From Sva-07 sp963716235 (GTDB taxonomy: Bacteria > Actinomycetota > Acidimicrobiia > Acidimicrobiales > Ilumatobacteraceae): 64,000 bases of DNA. Positions 9,273 to 18,507 of the stretch are shown one piece after another. Where the stretch lies: positions 1 through 64,000 of the forward strand of contig CAVQTE010000012.1 in assembly GCA_963716235.1 (NCBI GenBank), read 5' to 3'. Made by a program: the position numbers and the translations under genes. Position 1 is the first letter of the stretch. The number at the start of each line of letters is the position of its first letter. Under the pieces are notes generated by a model. The model saw only the letters and a list, made by a program, of their open reading frames with translations, was not told the DNA's origin and did not search any database.

Positions 9273-9845
9273 TCACCGGGCGGTGGCGAGCACCTCTGAC
9301 CAGCTGAGATCGTCGGCGTTCCAGAGCGCGTCGAACGCGGCATCGACACCGTCGGCGAAGCCGTACCGATTGCGGTGGTTGTAGCGCCATCGCTGTTGGT
9401 TGGTCTCGATGCCGAGGCGTGCCAAGCGACCCACGCAGTAGGTGTCCCATGCCGCGTTCTCCTCGAGTGTGAGGTCGACATCCGCCGGCACATCAGCGAA
9501 GTCGGGACGCAGACGATCGTGTGCCCGCAGGAGGATGCGCCCGAACGACTCGCGGGCGCCGGCGGCGCTGAACGACATCGGATGCTTGCGGTCCTCCAGC
9601 GCGCCGCTCTCGGCGTGCAGCGTGATGGTCGCATCCGACGACGTGCCGTCGAGTTCCTCCGAGAGCTTGGCCAAGGGAGTGGTCTCGTCGACGATCACCT
9701 TGATCGGATTGGAGATCTCGAACATCGCCGCGAGTTCCGCGACGATCTCGGCGATCACGGTCGCCTCGTACTTGACGAATGTGAACTCGGCGGGTGAGAC
9801 CGTGATCTTGCCCGTCGAGAAGTGGGCCGTCGACACGTCACTCAT
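9273..9845 (-). CDS. conserved hypothetical protein
   Basis: 190-residue soluble protein that I do not recognise. It has a hydrophobic-charged N-terminal half (FTFVKYEATVIAEIVAELAAMFE, quoted in part: EATVIAEIVAELAAMFE) predicted helical, a strand pair around IKVIVDETTPLA and ATITLHAESG, then a mainly helical C-terminus with WDTYCVGRLARLGIE. No catalytic motif stands out. It begins 11 bases after the stop of the first ferritin-like gene, so the three minus-strand genes from 11409 down to 9273 look like one operon: ferritin-like, ferritin-like, this protein. It might be an accessory of those proteins. Confidence 0.6.
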   Translation of the reverse strand: MSDVSTAHFSTGKITVSPAEFTFVKYEATVIAEIVAELAAMFEISNPIKVIVDETTPLAKLSEELDGTSSDATITLHAESGALEDRKHPMSFSAAGARESFGRILLRAHDRLRPDFADVPADVDLTLEENAAWDTYCVGRLARLGIETNQQRWRYNHRNRYGFADGVDAAFDALWNADDLSWSEVLATAR

Positions 9846-9856
9846 CGCAGGCGGCG

Positions 9857-10726
9857 TCAGGCCGGTACGTGATCGGCGCCGACCCTCTCGCGGTAGGCGA
9901 TGACCTGGGCACGACGCTCTTCGAGTGCCTCGTTGTCCATCTGCGAAATGGTGTCGACCTCGTCGTCGGTGAACCCGGCGAGTTCACGGAACCGGCGGGC
10001 GAGGCTGAAGGAACTCTCGGCACTTTCGCCGCGGGCGCCTCCGAAGCTGAACAGCTTGTCGACGACCTGCTGGAACTCGAGCGCCTTGGTACGCCGATCG
10101 GGATCGTTCGCCGTGACCTTGCGGAGCCAGTCGGAACCCATCTTCACGTGGGTGACCTCGTCGGCGAGCATCCAGTCTTCGCAGAACTCGAGGTACGGGT
10201 CGCCGGCGATGTCGCCGAACTCCTTCATCTGGGTGAACACGTCGATGGCGAGGCCTTCGAGTGCCCGGTTGACGCCGGCGAGGCGCAGGATCGGGTCGTT
10301 CGAGCAGGCTGCCTCGAACAGCACGGTGTTCTCGGCGAACTCACCGAGCTCGGTGCCCATCCAGTCGGACAACTTGGCGCTGATCTCCACGTGGCGCGCT
10401 TCGTCCCAGGCCTGGCGAGCCATGTCGAGCTTGAGCTCGAAGGGGATCGTGTCGTTGGTGCCGTCGCCCGCAGCGAAGTCGTGGGCGGTTCGACCGGCGC
10501 CTTCGAGCGCCTGGATCTCGCCGACCATGATGCCGTGCATCAACCCGCGGGCCGCGTCGGACGCGTCGTGACGGTCGGGCGTGAGGCGCTTGGAGGCGCC
10601 GCGACTCTTGGCCGACGACTCCTTGATGTCGAGCACCGTGCGGCCGTCCTTCATGCGTTCGGCCATGTTCGTCTGCACGAACCGCTCGTCGCGAGCGAGG
10701 TCTTCTACCGGAAAGAACTGACGCAT
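9857..10726 (-). CDS. ferritin-like di-iron protein (DUF455-like)
   Basis: 289-residue protein with the metal-ligand pattern of ferritin-like four-helix bundles: GEIQALEGAGR (Glu), RQAWDEARHVE (E-x-x-H), RALEGLAIDVF (Glu) and LADEVTHVKMG (E-x-x-H). This fits the DUF455 group, related to di-iron hydroxylases acting on tRNA or small molecules. The ATG overlaps the TGA of the upstream gene as TGATG, implying translational coupling. Downstream follows the 190-residue hypothetical protein. Di-iron binding is well supported; the reaction is unknown. Confidence 0.78.
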   Translation of the reverse strand: MRQFFPVEDLARDERFVQTNMAERMKDGRTVLDIKESSAKSRGASKRLTPDRHDASDAARGLMHGIMVGEIQALEGAGRTAHDFAAGDGTNDTIPFELKLDMARQAWDEARHVEISAKLSDWMGTELGEFAENTVLFEAACSNDPILRLAGVNRALEGLAIDVFTQMKEFGDIAGDPYLEFCEDWMLADEVTHVKMGSDWLRKVTANDPDRRTKALEFQQVVDKLFSFGGARGESAESSFSLARRFRELAGFTDDEVDTISQMDNEALEERRAQVIAYRERVGADHVPA

Positions 10727-11409
10727 CAGGCGCCCCCCTCAGTTGTCGTGATGGTGCTCGTGTGTTTCCCCATGCCGATGCTATCGAATCCGGTGATACC
10801 GCCGGCCTCCACCATGAGTGCTTCGAGGCGGGCCTGATGGACGGCGGCGCGCTCGACGTGCTTCGGCGTGGTGATCAGCGACTGCAACAGCATCTCGCCG
10901 TCGCGCCAGTCGTCGAACTCGTCCTGCAGGATGAAGTTGATCGAGCGGATCGTCGGTGCGTCGGTGATCTCGCTCGTGTTGTTGCGGTGGTACGTGTACG
11001 CCGCGATGAAGCGTGGGATCAGCACCCGATAGACGCCGACGAGTTTCTCGATCGTGAGCTCAGGAGCCTCGGGTTCGGTCATCGCTGCGATGAATCGTTC
11101 CATCGCGTCGTTGGCCGGCACGGTGAGCCGCTCGGGCTTCATCTCGCGCAACTCGGGGAGGCGCTTGTGCCACAGGTCGGCGTGCCAGGCGTGGTGGTAG
11201 CAGTGCGTGCCGAAGCGCATCTTGACGTCGAGTTCGGGCACGGTGGCCACCCAGCCGCCGAGCGCCTCGAACAGCTTCATCTCGGTCCACTTGTAGTTGC
11301 CGACGCGTCGAGCGGTGTCGTCCACGCTGAACGACCCGGGGATGTCACGGCGGTCCCACGGCGCGAACGGTGCCCGTGCGGTCGACTCGGTCTCCGTCGT
11401 GTCCGTCAT
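10726..11409 (-). CDS. ferritin-like protein, probable partner of the next gene
   Basis: 227-residue protein, helical, with repeated metal-type residues: MRFGTHCYHHAWHADLWHKR, a His-rich helix; DEFDDWRDGEMLLQSL, acid-rich; and EAPELTIEKLV. Its spacing of helices and of His and acid residues resembles the DUF455-like protein encoded just downstream, suggesting an old duplication, although the E-x-x-H pairs are less canonical. The start at 11409 is fixed by TAGCGT seven bases upstream. The stop overlaps the next start (TGATG). I infer a heteromeric or sequential partnership with the neighbour; the fold assignment is moderate. Confidence 0.6.
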   Translation of the reverse strand: MTDTTETESTARAPFAPWDRRDIPGSFSVDDTARRVGNYKWTEMKLFEALGGWVATVPELDVKMRFGTHCYHHAWHADLWHKRLPELREMKPERLTVPANDAMERFIAAMTEPEAPELTIEKLVGVYRVLIPRFIAAYTYHRNNTSEITDAPTIRSINFILQDEFDDWRDGEMLLQSLITTPKHVERAAVHQARLEALMVEAGGITGFDSIGMGKHTSTITTTEGGA

Positions 11410-11416
11410 CGCGGCG

Positions 11417-11422
11417 ACGCTA
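11417..11422 (-). promoter_or_regulatory. -10 box (TAGCGT) of the ferritin-like operon
   Basis: TAGCGT on the minus strand, seven bases before the ATG at 11409. It lies 33 bases past the hairpin at 11456-11495 that closes the preceding gene. Confidence 0.5.
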
Positions 11423-11455
11423 CCGAACCCGTGACCCGCCCCTCCGACCGGACGC

Positions 11456-11495
11456 CGATGAGCGAGCGGCCCGTATCCCGGCCCTTCGCTCATCG
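11456..11495 (-). terminator. hairpin downstream of UbiB-like kinase gene, repeat copy 2
   Basis: Inverted repeat with outer arms cgatgagcga and tcgctcatcg, identical to those of the hairpin at 3359-3399, enclosing a different G+C-rich centre. It lies 16 bases past the stop of the kinase gene. Either a shared terminator type or a dispersed palindromic repeat. Confidence 0.5.
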
Positions 11496-11511
11496 CTCGG
11501 GCGCGTGGGGG

Positions 11512-12960
11512 TCAGGGGATGGGGCGGCCGGCGGCCCAGGCGGCTTCGGAGGCGCCGAGCTCGGTGGCGGGCGCGCCGTCGGCGATGTACTCGAGGAGCA
11601 TGCCGCGCCATGGGCCGGTCGCTTCGAGCTTGCCGAGGATGGCACTCACACCCCACACCACGCGGTCGAGGATCACGAAGCTCGACGGCATGTTGAGCTG
11701 CTCGATCACCGGGGCGTGCGGGCCCTGCACGTCGAAGATCTTGCCGATCGTTTCACGCATCCAGTCACGGGTGAACGTGAACTCGTCGGTGAGGTACGGG
11801 ATGTACGGGCTCGACACGTAGTCGTACACGAGGACCGGATCGAGGCCATGGTTCGCAGGGAGGAAGTTCGATTCGACCATCGCCGCGACGAGCTGGTCGG
11901 GGTCGCGGTCGATGATGATCGCGTCGACGGTCGGACGCAGCGATTCCCATTCGCCCGGCGACCAGCGCTTCACGAGGCCGTAGTCGAGGAACGAGACACT
12001 GCCGTCGTGGTGGAACTTGTAGTTGCCGGGATGGGGGTCGCCGTTGAAGATCCCGTGGCGCATGATCGCGCCCTGGGCGAATCGCCAGATGACCTCGCCG
12101 GCGCGCTGCTTGGTTGCCGGCGACGCGTTCTTGCGGAACTGATCGAACGTCATGCCGTCGATCCATTCGGTGGTCAGCACCCGAGCGCTGCACAACTCGG
12201 GCACCAGCTTGGGAATCCTCACCCATGGGTGGCCCTGGAACCGGGCTTCGAACTCGGCGACGTTGCCTGCTTCGATCGAGTAGTCGAGCTCCTCACGCAT
12301 CCGGTCGCGCAGCTCGTCGACGAGGGCCTTGGCGTCGAGGCCCTTGAGCATCATCGACGAGAACATCGCATACATCACCTCGGCGGCGTCGAGATCGCTC
12401 TCGATCGCCTCGTGCACTCCCGGGTACTGCACCTTCACCGCAACATCGCGACCGTCGTGAGTGATTGCTCGATGGACCTGGCCGATCGATGCAGCAGCCA
12501 CGGGCATGTCCGACCAGTCGAGGAAGAGCCGCTCCGGCGGCTTGCCGAAGTCGCCCTTCACCACGTTGGCGGCGAGGGTCGGCGCCATCGGTGCAGCGTC
12601 GGACTGCAGCGTGGCGAGCGCTTCTTGCGCCTCGTCGGGGAGCGCCTCGAAGATGAAGCTGATGAGCTGGCCCGCCTTCATCAGCACGCCCTTCATCTCG
12701 CCGAGTTCCTTGGCGACGTCCTCGGCGGTGCGGATGGCGAACTGCTCGTCGAGCTGCGCCCGCCGCTCCTCGGCCGACCCGATGCCACGAACGCGTGACA
12801 CGGCGAAGCGAGCGGAGTTGCGCGCCGACAGCTTCCACACGCGTGCTGAGCGGTTGAACCGGCTGGTGAGCGGCGACTCCTTCGCCTTCTGCGCAGCGGC
12901 CGCGAGGCCGGCGGCGAGCGCGATGATCGATGCGATGGAGGCGACGGCCTTCTTCTGCAT
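11512..12960 (-). CDS. ABC1/UbiB-family atypical kinase (AarF-like)
   Basis: 482-residue protein of the UbiB/ADCK atypical kinase family, which supports isoprenoid quinone or other lipid metabolism. Seen: KAGQLISFIFEALP (KxGQ motif), AAASIGQVHRAI (alanine-rich nucleotide loop), DVAVKVQYPGV (Lys), DRMREELDYSIEAGN, GIFNGDPHPGNYKF (catalytic loop) and VSFLDYGLV (metal-binding DYG in place of DFG). The N-terminus SIASIIALAAGLAAA is hydrophobic and may anchor it. Its ATG overlaps the stop of the preceding small DksA-like gene as TGATG. Intact. Confidence 0.9.
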   Translation of the reverse strand: MQKKAVASIASIIALAAGLAAAAQKAKESPLTSRFNRSARVWKLSARNSARFAVSRVRGIGSAEERRAQLDEQFAIRTAEDVAKELGEMKGVLMKAGQLISFIFEALPDEAQEALATLQSDAAPMAPTLAANVVKGDFGKPPERLFLDWSDMPVAAASIGQVHRAITHDGRDVAVKVQYPGVHEAIESDLDAAEVMYAMFSSMMLKGLDAKALVDELRDRMREELDYSIEAGNVAEFEARFQGHPWVRIPKLVPELCSARVLTTEWIDGMTFDQFRKNASPATKQRAGEVIWRFAQGAIMRHGIFNGDPHPGNYKFHHDGSVSFLDYGLVKRWSPGEWESLRPTVDAIIIDRDPDQLVAAMVESNFLPANHGLDPVLVYDYVSSPYIPYLTDEFTFTRDWMRETIGKIFDVQGPHAPVIEQLNMPSSFVILDRVVWGVSAILGKLEATGPWRGMLLEYIADGAPATELGASEAAWAAGRPIP

Positions 12961-13198
12961 CAGGCGCGCCGGGCGAGTGGGTTGTCGACGAGAACGTCTT
13001 CGGGGATCGGCTGGCCGGTGACCTCGTCGGTCCAGTAGGTGCCGTCGGCCAGGCGGTTGAGTGCCACTTCGACCGCCGTCAGGTCGTGCTCGACGGCATC
13101 GAGGTCGACGGCGTAGCGACGATGGTGGCTCGCTCGCTCGCGGCATTGGGCTGTCGGTTGACGGCGTGTCACCGGCTGCTCGTCGGGATCTGGCTCAC
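12960..13198 (-). CDS. DksA/TraR-like small protein without zinc cysteines, probable frame breaks
   Basis: The last 60 codons encode VDLDAVEHDLTAVEVALNRL followed by GTYWTDEVTGQPIPEDVL and NPLARRA, the coiled-coil plus tip arrangement of short DksA/TraR-like proteins, but the zinc-finger Cys positions are not Cys. A TACCGT -10 box at 13206-13211 points to a leaderless GTG at 13198; from there the frame needs a net shift near 13170-13185 (two extra bases or one missing) to join the conserved part. Otherwise an in-frame GTG at 13172 could serve. Stop and kinase start overlap (TGATG). Function, perhaps binding in the RNA polymerase secondary channel, is inferred. Confidence 0.55.
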
Positions 13199-13205
13199 GT
13201 CGGTC

Positions 13206-13211
13206 ACGGTA
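13206..13211 (-). promoter_or_regulatory. -10 box (TACCGT) of the DksA-like/UbiB operon
   Basis: TACCGT on the minus strand, seven bases before a GTG at 13198; it would drive the DksA-like and kinase genes together. Confidence 0.4.
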
Positions 13212-13301
13212 GTCGGCTCCGGCGCCACGCCCGCGGCCACGGGAGATGAACTCTGGTCGAACGACGCTCGACGTGATCAGGTGTCGCCCGGCCCGTGGAA
13301 A

Positions 13302-13307
13302 TAGGGT
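13302..13307 (+). promoter_or_regulatory. -10 box (TAGGGT) of the sugar ABC importer operon
   Basis: TAGGGT ends six bases before GTG 13314, marking that GTG as the start and the three-gene importer mRNA as leaderless. Confidence 0.55.
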
Positions 13308-13313
13308 TTGGGC

Positions 13314-14238
13314 GTGGAACGTGACGACCGTCAGCAGCGATCGCGGTGGAGGGACTTCCCGCTCGCGATGGCGATGCTCGCGCCGTCGGCGTTCATCCTC
13401 GGCGTGTTCGTGCTCTACCCGCTCGGCCGGGCGGTGTGGCTCGGCCAGCAGCTTTGCGACAACTTCGGAGTCGAACTGTCGCTCGCAGGGGTTCGGGCAG
13501 TACGTCGACATCTTTCGCTCGACCGAGTTCCAGAATGCGCTGGTGGTGACGGCGAAGTTCGCACTCATCACGGTGCCGCTCGGTCTGGTTCTCGGGGTGG
13601 GTCTGGCGGTGCTCGCCGACAAGTACCTGCGCGGGATGGGAGTGTTCCGTGCCATCTTCTCCTCGACTGTCGCCACGTCGGTCGCCGTGGCCAGCCTGAT
13701 GTGGCTGTTCCTGCTGCAACCGTCGATCGGCGCACTCGCCAACGTCGGCTGGTTCAATTCGTTGTTTCCCTCGGTGAAGGATCCGGGCTGGCTGCAGGAT
13801 CCCGGAACTGCGTTGACCGCAGTGGCGCTGTCGAGTGTGTGGGCGGGCCTGGGCTTCACGTTCATCCTCGTCACCGCCGGCCTGCAGGGGATTCCACGCG
13901 ACTTCTACGAGGCAGCGGCGGTCGACGGCGCCGGCGGGATCCGACGGTTCTGGTCGATCACCGTTCCGATGCTCGGGCCGACGTTGCTGTTCGTGATGAT
14001 CGTGCTGACCACTCGAGCGTTCCAGATGTACGGCGAAGTCGACCTGCTCACCGACGGTGGGCCGCAACCGCAGGACTCGACGACCACCATCACGTACTTC
14101 GTGTACGGCCAGAACTCACCGATCCGCAACGACGCCGGTCTGCAGGCCGGTGCGGCGGTGTTGCTCTTCTTCGTGCTGCTGCTGTTGTCGGCGATCCAGC
14201 TGCGCGGCATCGGACGGCGGGTGCACTATGGCAGCTGA
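13314..14238 (+). CDS. carbohydrate ABC transporter permease (MalF/UgpA type), one frame break
   Basis: First membrane subunit of a binding-protein-dependent sugar importer, about 308 residues. Seen: MAMLAPSAFILGVFVLYPLG (first membrane helix), FGQYVDIFRSTEFQNAL, ALITVPLGLVLGVGLAVLA, FSSTVATSVAVASLMWLFLL and the inner-membrane EAA loop EAAAVDGAGGIRRFWSITVP that docks on the ATPase. The frame changes at about 13470-13490 as if one base were inserted (gtcgaactgtcg). The second permease ATG lies inside the end of this gene. No ATPase gene follows, so a shared MsiK-like ATPase elsewhere is expected, as is common for this family in actinobacteria. Confidence 0.88.
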
Positions 14239-15153
14239 CCTGCCGCCCGCCGTCGAGGTTGCCGTGTCGACGATGAACGCTACGGTCGAGCGGGTGCCCG
14301 ATGACGCAGACGCCGCCGTCGGGGCACCGACTTCGACGCCCCGACCGGCTGGCGCCGCGCGGGCCGCTACTTCCTGCTTGCAGTGGTCTCGTTCATCGTG
14401 CTGTTCCCGATCTACACGACGGTCATCGCGGCATTCAAGCCCGCTGATGCGTTCTTCGACCATCCGCTGCTTCCGGGCCCGTTCACGTTCGACGTGATCG
14501 TCGATGCATGGACGACTGGCAATCTCGGTCGGTACCTCTTCAACTCGTTGGTGGTCGCTGTCATCGTCACCGTGTTCCAGGTGGTGTCGGCCGTGCTCGC
14601 CGCCTACGCGTTCGCGTTCTTGGACTTCCCGGGCCGCAACGTGTTCTTCGTGCTGTTCATCGCAACGCTGCTCGTCCCGCTCGAGGCGACGCTCGTGGTC
14701 AACTTCGACACCGTGGACGGGCTCGGTTGGTCGAACTCCTACATCGGCCTGGCGGTGCCGTTCCTCGCGACGGCGTTCGGCGTGTTCCTCATGCGCCAGG
14801 TGTTCATGACGTTGCCGCGCGACCTGCGCGACGCGGCCGCCATCGACGGCGTCGGCCACCTCGGGTTCCTGTGGTACGTCGCCGTGCCACTCGTGCGACC
14901 CACGCTCGGTGCCCTCGCCCTCTTCGGCTTCCTCGGCGCCTGGAACCAGTACCTGTGGCCGAACCTCATCATCAACGAGACCGACATGAACACGGTGCAG
15001 TCGGGTCTGCGTGTGCTCTCCAAGTCGAACCTCGACCAACCCAACCTCGTGATGGCCGGCACGGTCGTTGCTGCCGTCCCGGTCGTCATCGTTCTGCTCG
15101 TCTTCCAACGTCAACTGGTGCGCGGCCTGACCGCCGGCGCCGTGAAAGGCTGA
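14228..15153 (+). CDS. carbohydrate ABC transporter permease (MalG/UgpE type), frame break near start
   Basis: Second membrane subunit, about 307 residues. Seen: VVSFIVLFPIYTTVIAAFK (first helix), FNSLVVAVIVTVFQVVSAVL, AYAFAFLDFPGRN, VPLEATLVVNF, FLMRQVFMTLPRDLRDAAAI with the EAA loop, LGALALFGFLGAWNQYLWP and a basic end. The ATG at 14228 overlaps the first permease by 11 bases. Between about 14299 and 14325 the frame shifts by a net two (two extra bases, or one missing) before the first helix; two deletions would give DDQTPPSGTDFDAPTGW. Pairs with the upstream permease and the following solute-binding protein. Confidence 0.86.
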
Positions 15154-15158
15154 TCACC

Positions 15159-16680
15159 ATGTTCCCGTTACGACGGTTCTTCCCGCTGCTCGTGGTTGTC
15201 GGCGTCGGACGTCGCAGCCTGTTCGTCGGGCGAGTCGACGCTCGAAGTTGGCGGCGACGCGACGACCGCCCGAGCCCACCGAGACGTCACCCGACGACGG
15301 TACCGGTGCAGGCACCGGTGCCGACACCACTGCGATGCCGACGACCACGGTCGCACCGCTGGCCGATCTGGCGCCGTGCCCGACCGAGGCGCTCGACAAC
15401 GCCGAGGGTCCGATCGACGTCGTGTTCTGGCACGCCATGGCGAACGAACTCGAAACACCGCTGATCGCGCTCACCGATGCCTACAACGCGAGCCAGGACA
15501 GGGTGCGTGTCGAGCTGCAGAATCAGACGGGCTACGAGTCGCTCATCGACAAGTACATCAACGCCGGCCAGGCCAGCAGGCCGACGATGGTGCAGTTCCC
15601 CGAGTACATGGTGCGGTCGATCTCCGACTCGGGAACCACGGTGCCGGCCGAGGCGTGTCTCGAATCGAGTGGCTTCGACACGTCGGCGTTCGTCCCGCGG
15701 ACACTGACGGCCTACCAGTTCGAAGGCATCCAGCGGGGCATGCCGTTCAACGTGTCGAACCCGGTCCTCTACTACAACCGCAAGATCTTCGAGGCTGCCG
15801 GCCTCGACCCTGACGATCCGCCGGTGAGCCTCGAAGAGCTGCGCGCAGCCTCGGAGCAGATCGTGTCGTCGGGCGCCGCGCCGGTGGCGCTCGTGCTCGA
15901 CTCGGGTCCCGACTCGGGCGGGGGCTGGTTCCTCGAGCAATGGTTCGGTCGGGCGGGCGAACCGTTCGCGGACAACGGCAACGGACGGACCGCGCCGGCG
16001 ACCGAGGTGTTCTTCGACAACGAACTCGGCGTCGAACTGACCACGTTCCTGCAGAAGATGATCGATGACGGCCTCGCCATGACCGTCGGCGACAACCCGG
16101 GTGGCCAGGACTCGTTGTTCAAGCTGGCCGACCCGATCGCGCCGGGAGCGATGACGATGGCCACGTCGGCAGCACTCGGCAGCGTGATCGTCGCGCTCGG
16201 TGGTGGGTTGGTGCCCGACGTCGGGGCCGCAGGACATCGGCGTCGGTCCGATGCCCGGCCCTGGCGAGACGCCGCAGGTCCAGGTGGGTGGTGCCTCGTT
16301 GTGGATCGTGGCCGACAAGTCGCCGGAGGAGACCGCCGCGGCGTGGGACTTCATCTCGTTCCTGCTGCAGGCCCGAATCGCAGTCGCAGTGGGCTGCGGC
16401 GACGGGCTACGTGCCGGTGCGCACCGATGCCCTCGACCTCGAGCCCCTCGCAACGACGTACGCAACCGACCCGCGATTCGCCGTCCCGTACGATCAGCTG
16501 CTGTCGGGGGTCAACGACGACACGGCCAACGCCCCGGTCCTCGGGCCGCAGCGCGAGGTCCGCGCCGAGACGTCGCGGGCGATGGCGGCGATCTTCGACG
16601 GCGCCGACCCGCAGACCGCGTTGACCGAGGCCGCCGACGCCAGCAATCTGCTCATCGCCAGCTACAACGACCGCAACTGA
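15159..16680 (+). CDS. extracellular solute-binding lipoprotein of sugar ABC importer, four frame breaks
   Basis: Substrate-binding protein of CUT1 type, about 505 residues, lipid-anchored outside the membrane. Seen after realignment: FFPLLVVV signal segment, lipobox VAACSSG, a Thr/Asp/Pro-rich linker, IDVVFWHAMANELETPL, QNQTGYESLIDKYINAG, GMPFNVSNPVLYYNRKIFEA, GGWFLEQWFG and GASLWIVADKSPEETAAAW, all family hallmarks. The frame moves by +1 at about 15200, 15268, 16223 and 16372; each is cured by deleting one base. Close spacing with both permeases indicates one operon. The sugar is not predictable; the ugp/glycerol-phosphate-like look is only a guess. Confidence 0.85.
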
Positions 16681-16701
16681 CACACGATTCGGGTGGGCAG
16701 A

Positions 16702-16707
16702 TAGGGT
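16702..16707 (+). promoter_or_regulatory. -10 box (TAGGGT) of the cyclophilin gene
   Basis: TAGGGT followed by seven bases then ATG 16715; leaderless spacing, separating this gene from the importer operon upstream. Confidence 0.55.
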
Positions 16708-16714
16708 CGCGGGC

Positions 16715-17275
16715 ATGGCTACTGCATTTCCTCCCTTCGACGGTTCCGCGCCCAAGACACAGGACTTCACCGACGCTCCGGAGATGGGGATCGACCCCTC
16801 GAAGCGTTACACCGCAACCCTGTCGACCTCGATGGGCGACATCGTCATCGCCCTCGACGCCATCAAGGCGCCGAACACCGTCAACAACTTCGTGTTCCTC
16901 GCGCTGCACCACTACTACGACGGTGTGATCTTCCACCGGATCATCAACGGCTTCATGTGTCAGGGCGGCGACCCGACCGGCACCGGTCGCGGCGGCCCCG
17001 GCTACCGCTTCGAGGACGAACTCCCCAAGCCGCGTGAGTACCAGATCGGCTCGGTCGCCATGGCCAACGCCGGCCCGCACACCAACGGCAGCCAGTTCTT
17101 CATCGTGTCGGGTCCCTCGGGCGTGGGCCTGCCACCGGCGTACAGCCTGTTCGGTCAGGTCGTGAAGGGCCTCGACATCGTCGACGAGATGCAGCGCGTC
17201 CCCACCGGCGGCGGCGACAAGCCGAAGAACGACGTGGTCATCAACTCCGTGGCAATCACCGTCTCCGACGACTGA
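16715..17275 (+). CDS. cyclophilin-type peptidyl-prolyl cis-trans isomerase
   Basis: 186-residue cyclophilin catalysing proline isomerisation in protein folding. Seen: VNNFVFLALHHYYDGVIFHR with the catalytic Arg, FMCQGGDPTGTGRGGPGY, SVAMANAGPHTNGSQFFIV, and YSLFGQVVKGLDIVDEM, the full family core. No signal peptide or lipobox at the N-terminus, so it is cytoplasmic. Undamaged although it sits between genes with frame breaks. Leaderless start behind TAGGGT. Confidence 0.93.
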   Translation: MATAFPPFDGSAPKTQDFTDAPEMGIDPSKRYTATLSTSMGDIVIALDAIKAPNTVNNFVFLALHHYYDGVIFHRIINGFMCQGGDPTGTGRGGPGYRFEDELPKPREYQIGSVAMANAGPHTNGSQFFIVSGPSGVGLPPAYSLFGQVVKGLDIVDEMQRVPTGGGDKPKNDVVINSVAITVSDD

Positions 17276-17303
17276 CGTTCGACAGAACGAGGAGACGACT
17301 CGG

Positions 17304-18507
17304 GTGGCGAAGTCGGCCGAGTTCTCCAACGCACAGGCGCGTCGCCTCGCGCTCGGCGCCCAGGGGTTCACCGACCCGCGGCCGACGGGTCGGGTCGACC
17401 GGCGTCATCTCCGGCGGGTGGTCGACCGGATGGGGCTCATCCAGATCGACTCGGTCAACGTGCTCGTTCGCAGCCAGGAGCTTCCCCTGTTCGCGCGGCT
17501 CGGACCGCATCCGCGCACGCTGATCACCGATGCCAGCCGCGACGGTGAGCTGTTCGAGTACTGGGTCCACGAGGCATGTCATGTGCCGGTGGCGTTGCAC
17601 CCGTACCTGCGCTGGACGATGAACAGCGAGCACCGGTGGAAGGCGGTCGCCAACCTGCGGCATCGGCGGCCGGAGTTCATCGACGAGGTGCGCATCAGGA
17701 TCCGTGACGAGGGCCCGCTCGTGGCCGGTGACCTGAAACAGCGTGTCGGCCCGAAGGGCACCTGGTGGGATTGGGACGATGGGAAGATTGCCCTCGAGCA
17801 CCTGTTCTTCGCCGGCGAGGTGGCGGCGGTCCGTCGCCCGAATGACTTCGCACGTACCTACGACCTCGCTCATCGTGTGATTCCCGCGGAGGTTCTGGCG
17901 TTGCCGACGCCGCCCGAGATCGATGCCCGCAAGGAGCTACTGGTGCGGGCCGCGCGGCACCACGGCATCGGGACGTTCGACGATCTCACCGACTATCACC
18001 GCCAGCGAAACCCGCCGTGTCGGCCGCTCATCGGTGAGCTCGTCGACGAGGGCCGGTTGATCGAGACGTCGGTCGAGGGATGGTCGAAGCCCGCCTACTC
18101 TGCACCCCGATGCAGTGATGCCGCGTCGGGTGGCGGCGCGAGCGCTGCTGAGTCCCTTCGATCCACTCGTGTGGAACCGTGATCGCACCGAGCGGCTGTT
18201 CGGGTTCCGGTACCGCATCGAGATCTACGTCCCGGCGCCCAAGCGCCAGTACGGCTACTACGTCCTGCCGTTCCTGCTCGGCGACGAACTGGTGGCACGC
18301 GTCGACCTGAAGGCCGATCGGACAACCGGCCGGCTCCTCGTGCAGGGTGCATTCGGTGAGCCGGGGATCGACGAGGCGTACGTCGCCGCGGAACTCGCGT
18401 GCGAGTTGGCCTCGATGGCCGGGTGGCTCGGACTCGATCGTGGGGTCGAGGTGATCCCGCGTGGCGATCTCGCAGGAGCGTTGGTCGCTGTGGTCAGCAG
18501 CCGCTGA
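17304..18507 (+). CDS. YcaQ-like winged-helix DNA glycosylase family protein, one frame break
   Basis: About 400 residues of the HTH_42 family typified by YcaQ and AlkX, glycosylases that unhook interstrand DNA crosslinks. Seen: RMGLIQIDSVNVLVRSQELP with the Q-x-D position, LFEYWVHEACHVPVAL, ALLSPFDPLVWNRDRTERLF, RYRIEIYVPAPKRQYGYYV and LPFLLGDELVARVDLKADR, a full-length match. The frame shifts +1 at about 18098-18110; one base removed gives AYLHPDAVMPRRV. GTG start with GAGGAG upstream. Its end overlaps the convergent lipoprotein gene by 14 bases. Glycosylase activity is by family, not shown here. Confidence 0.84.
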
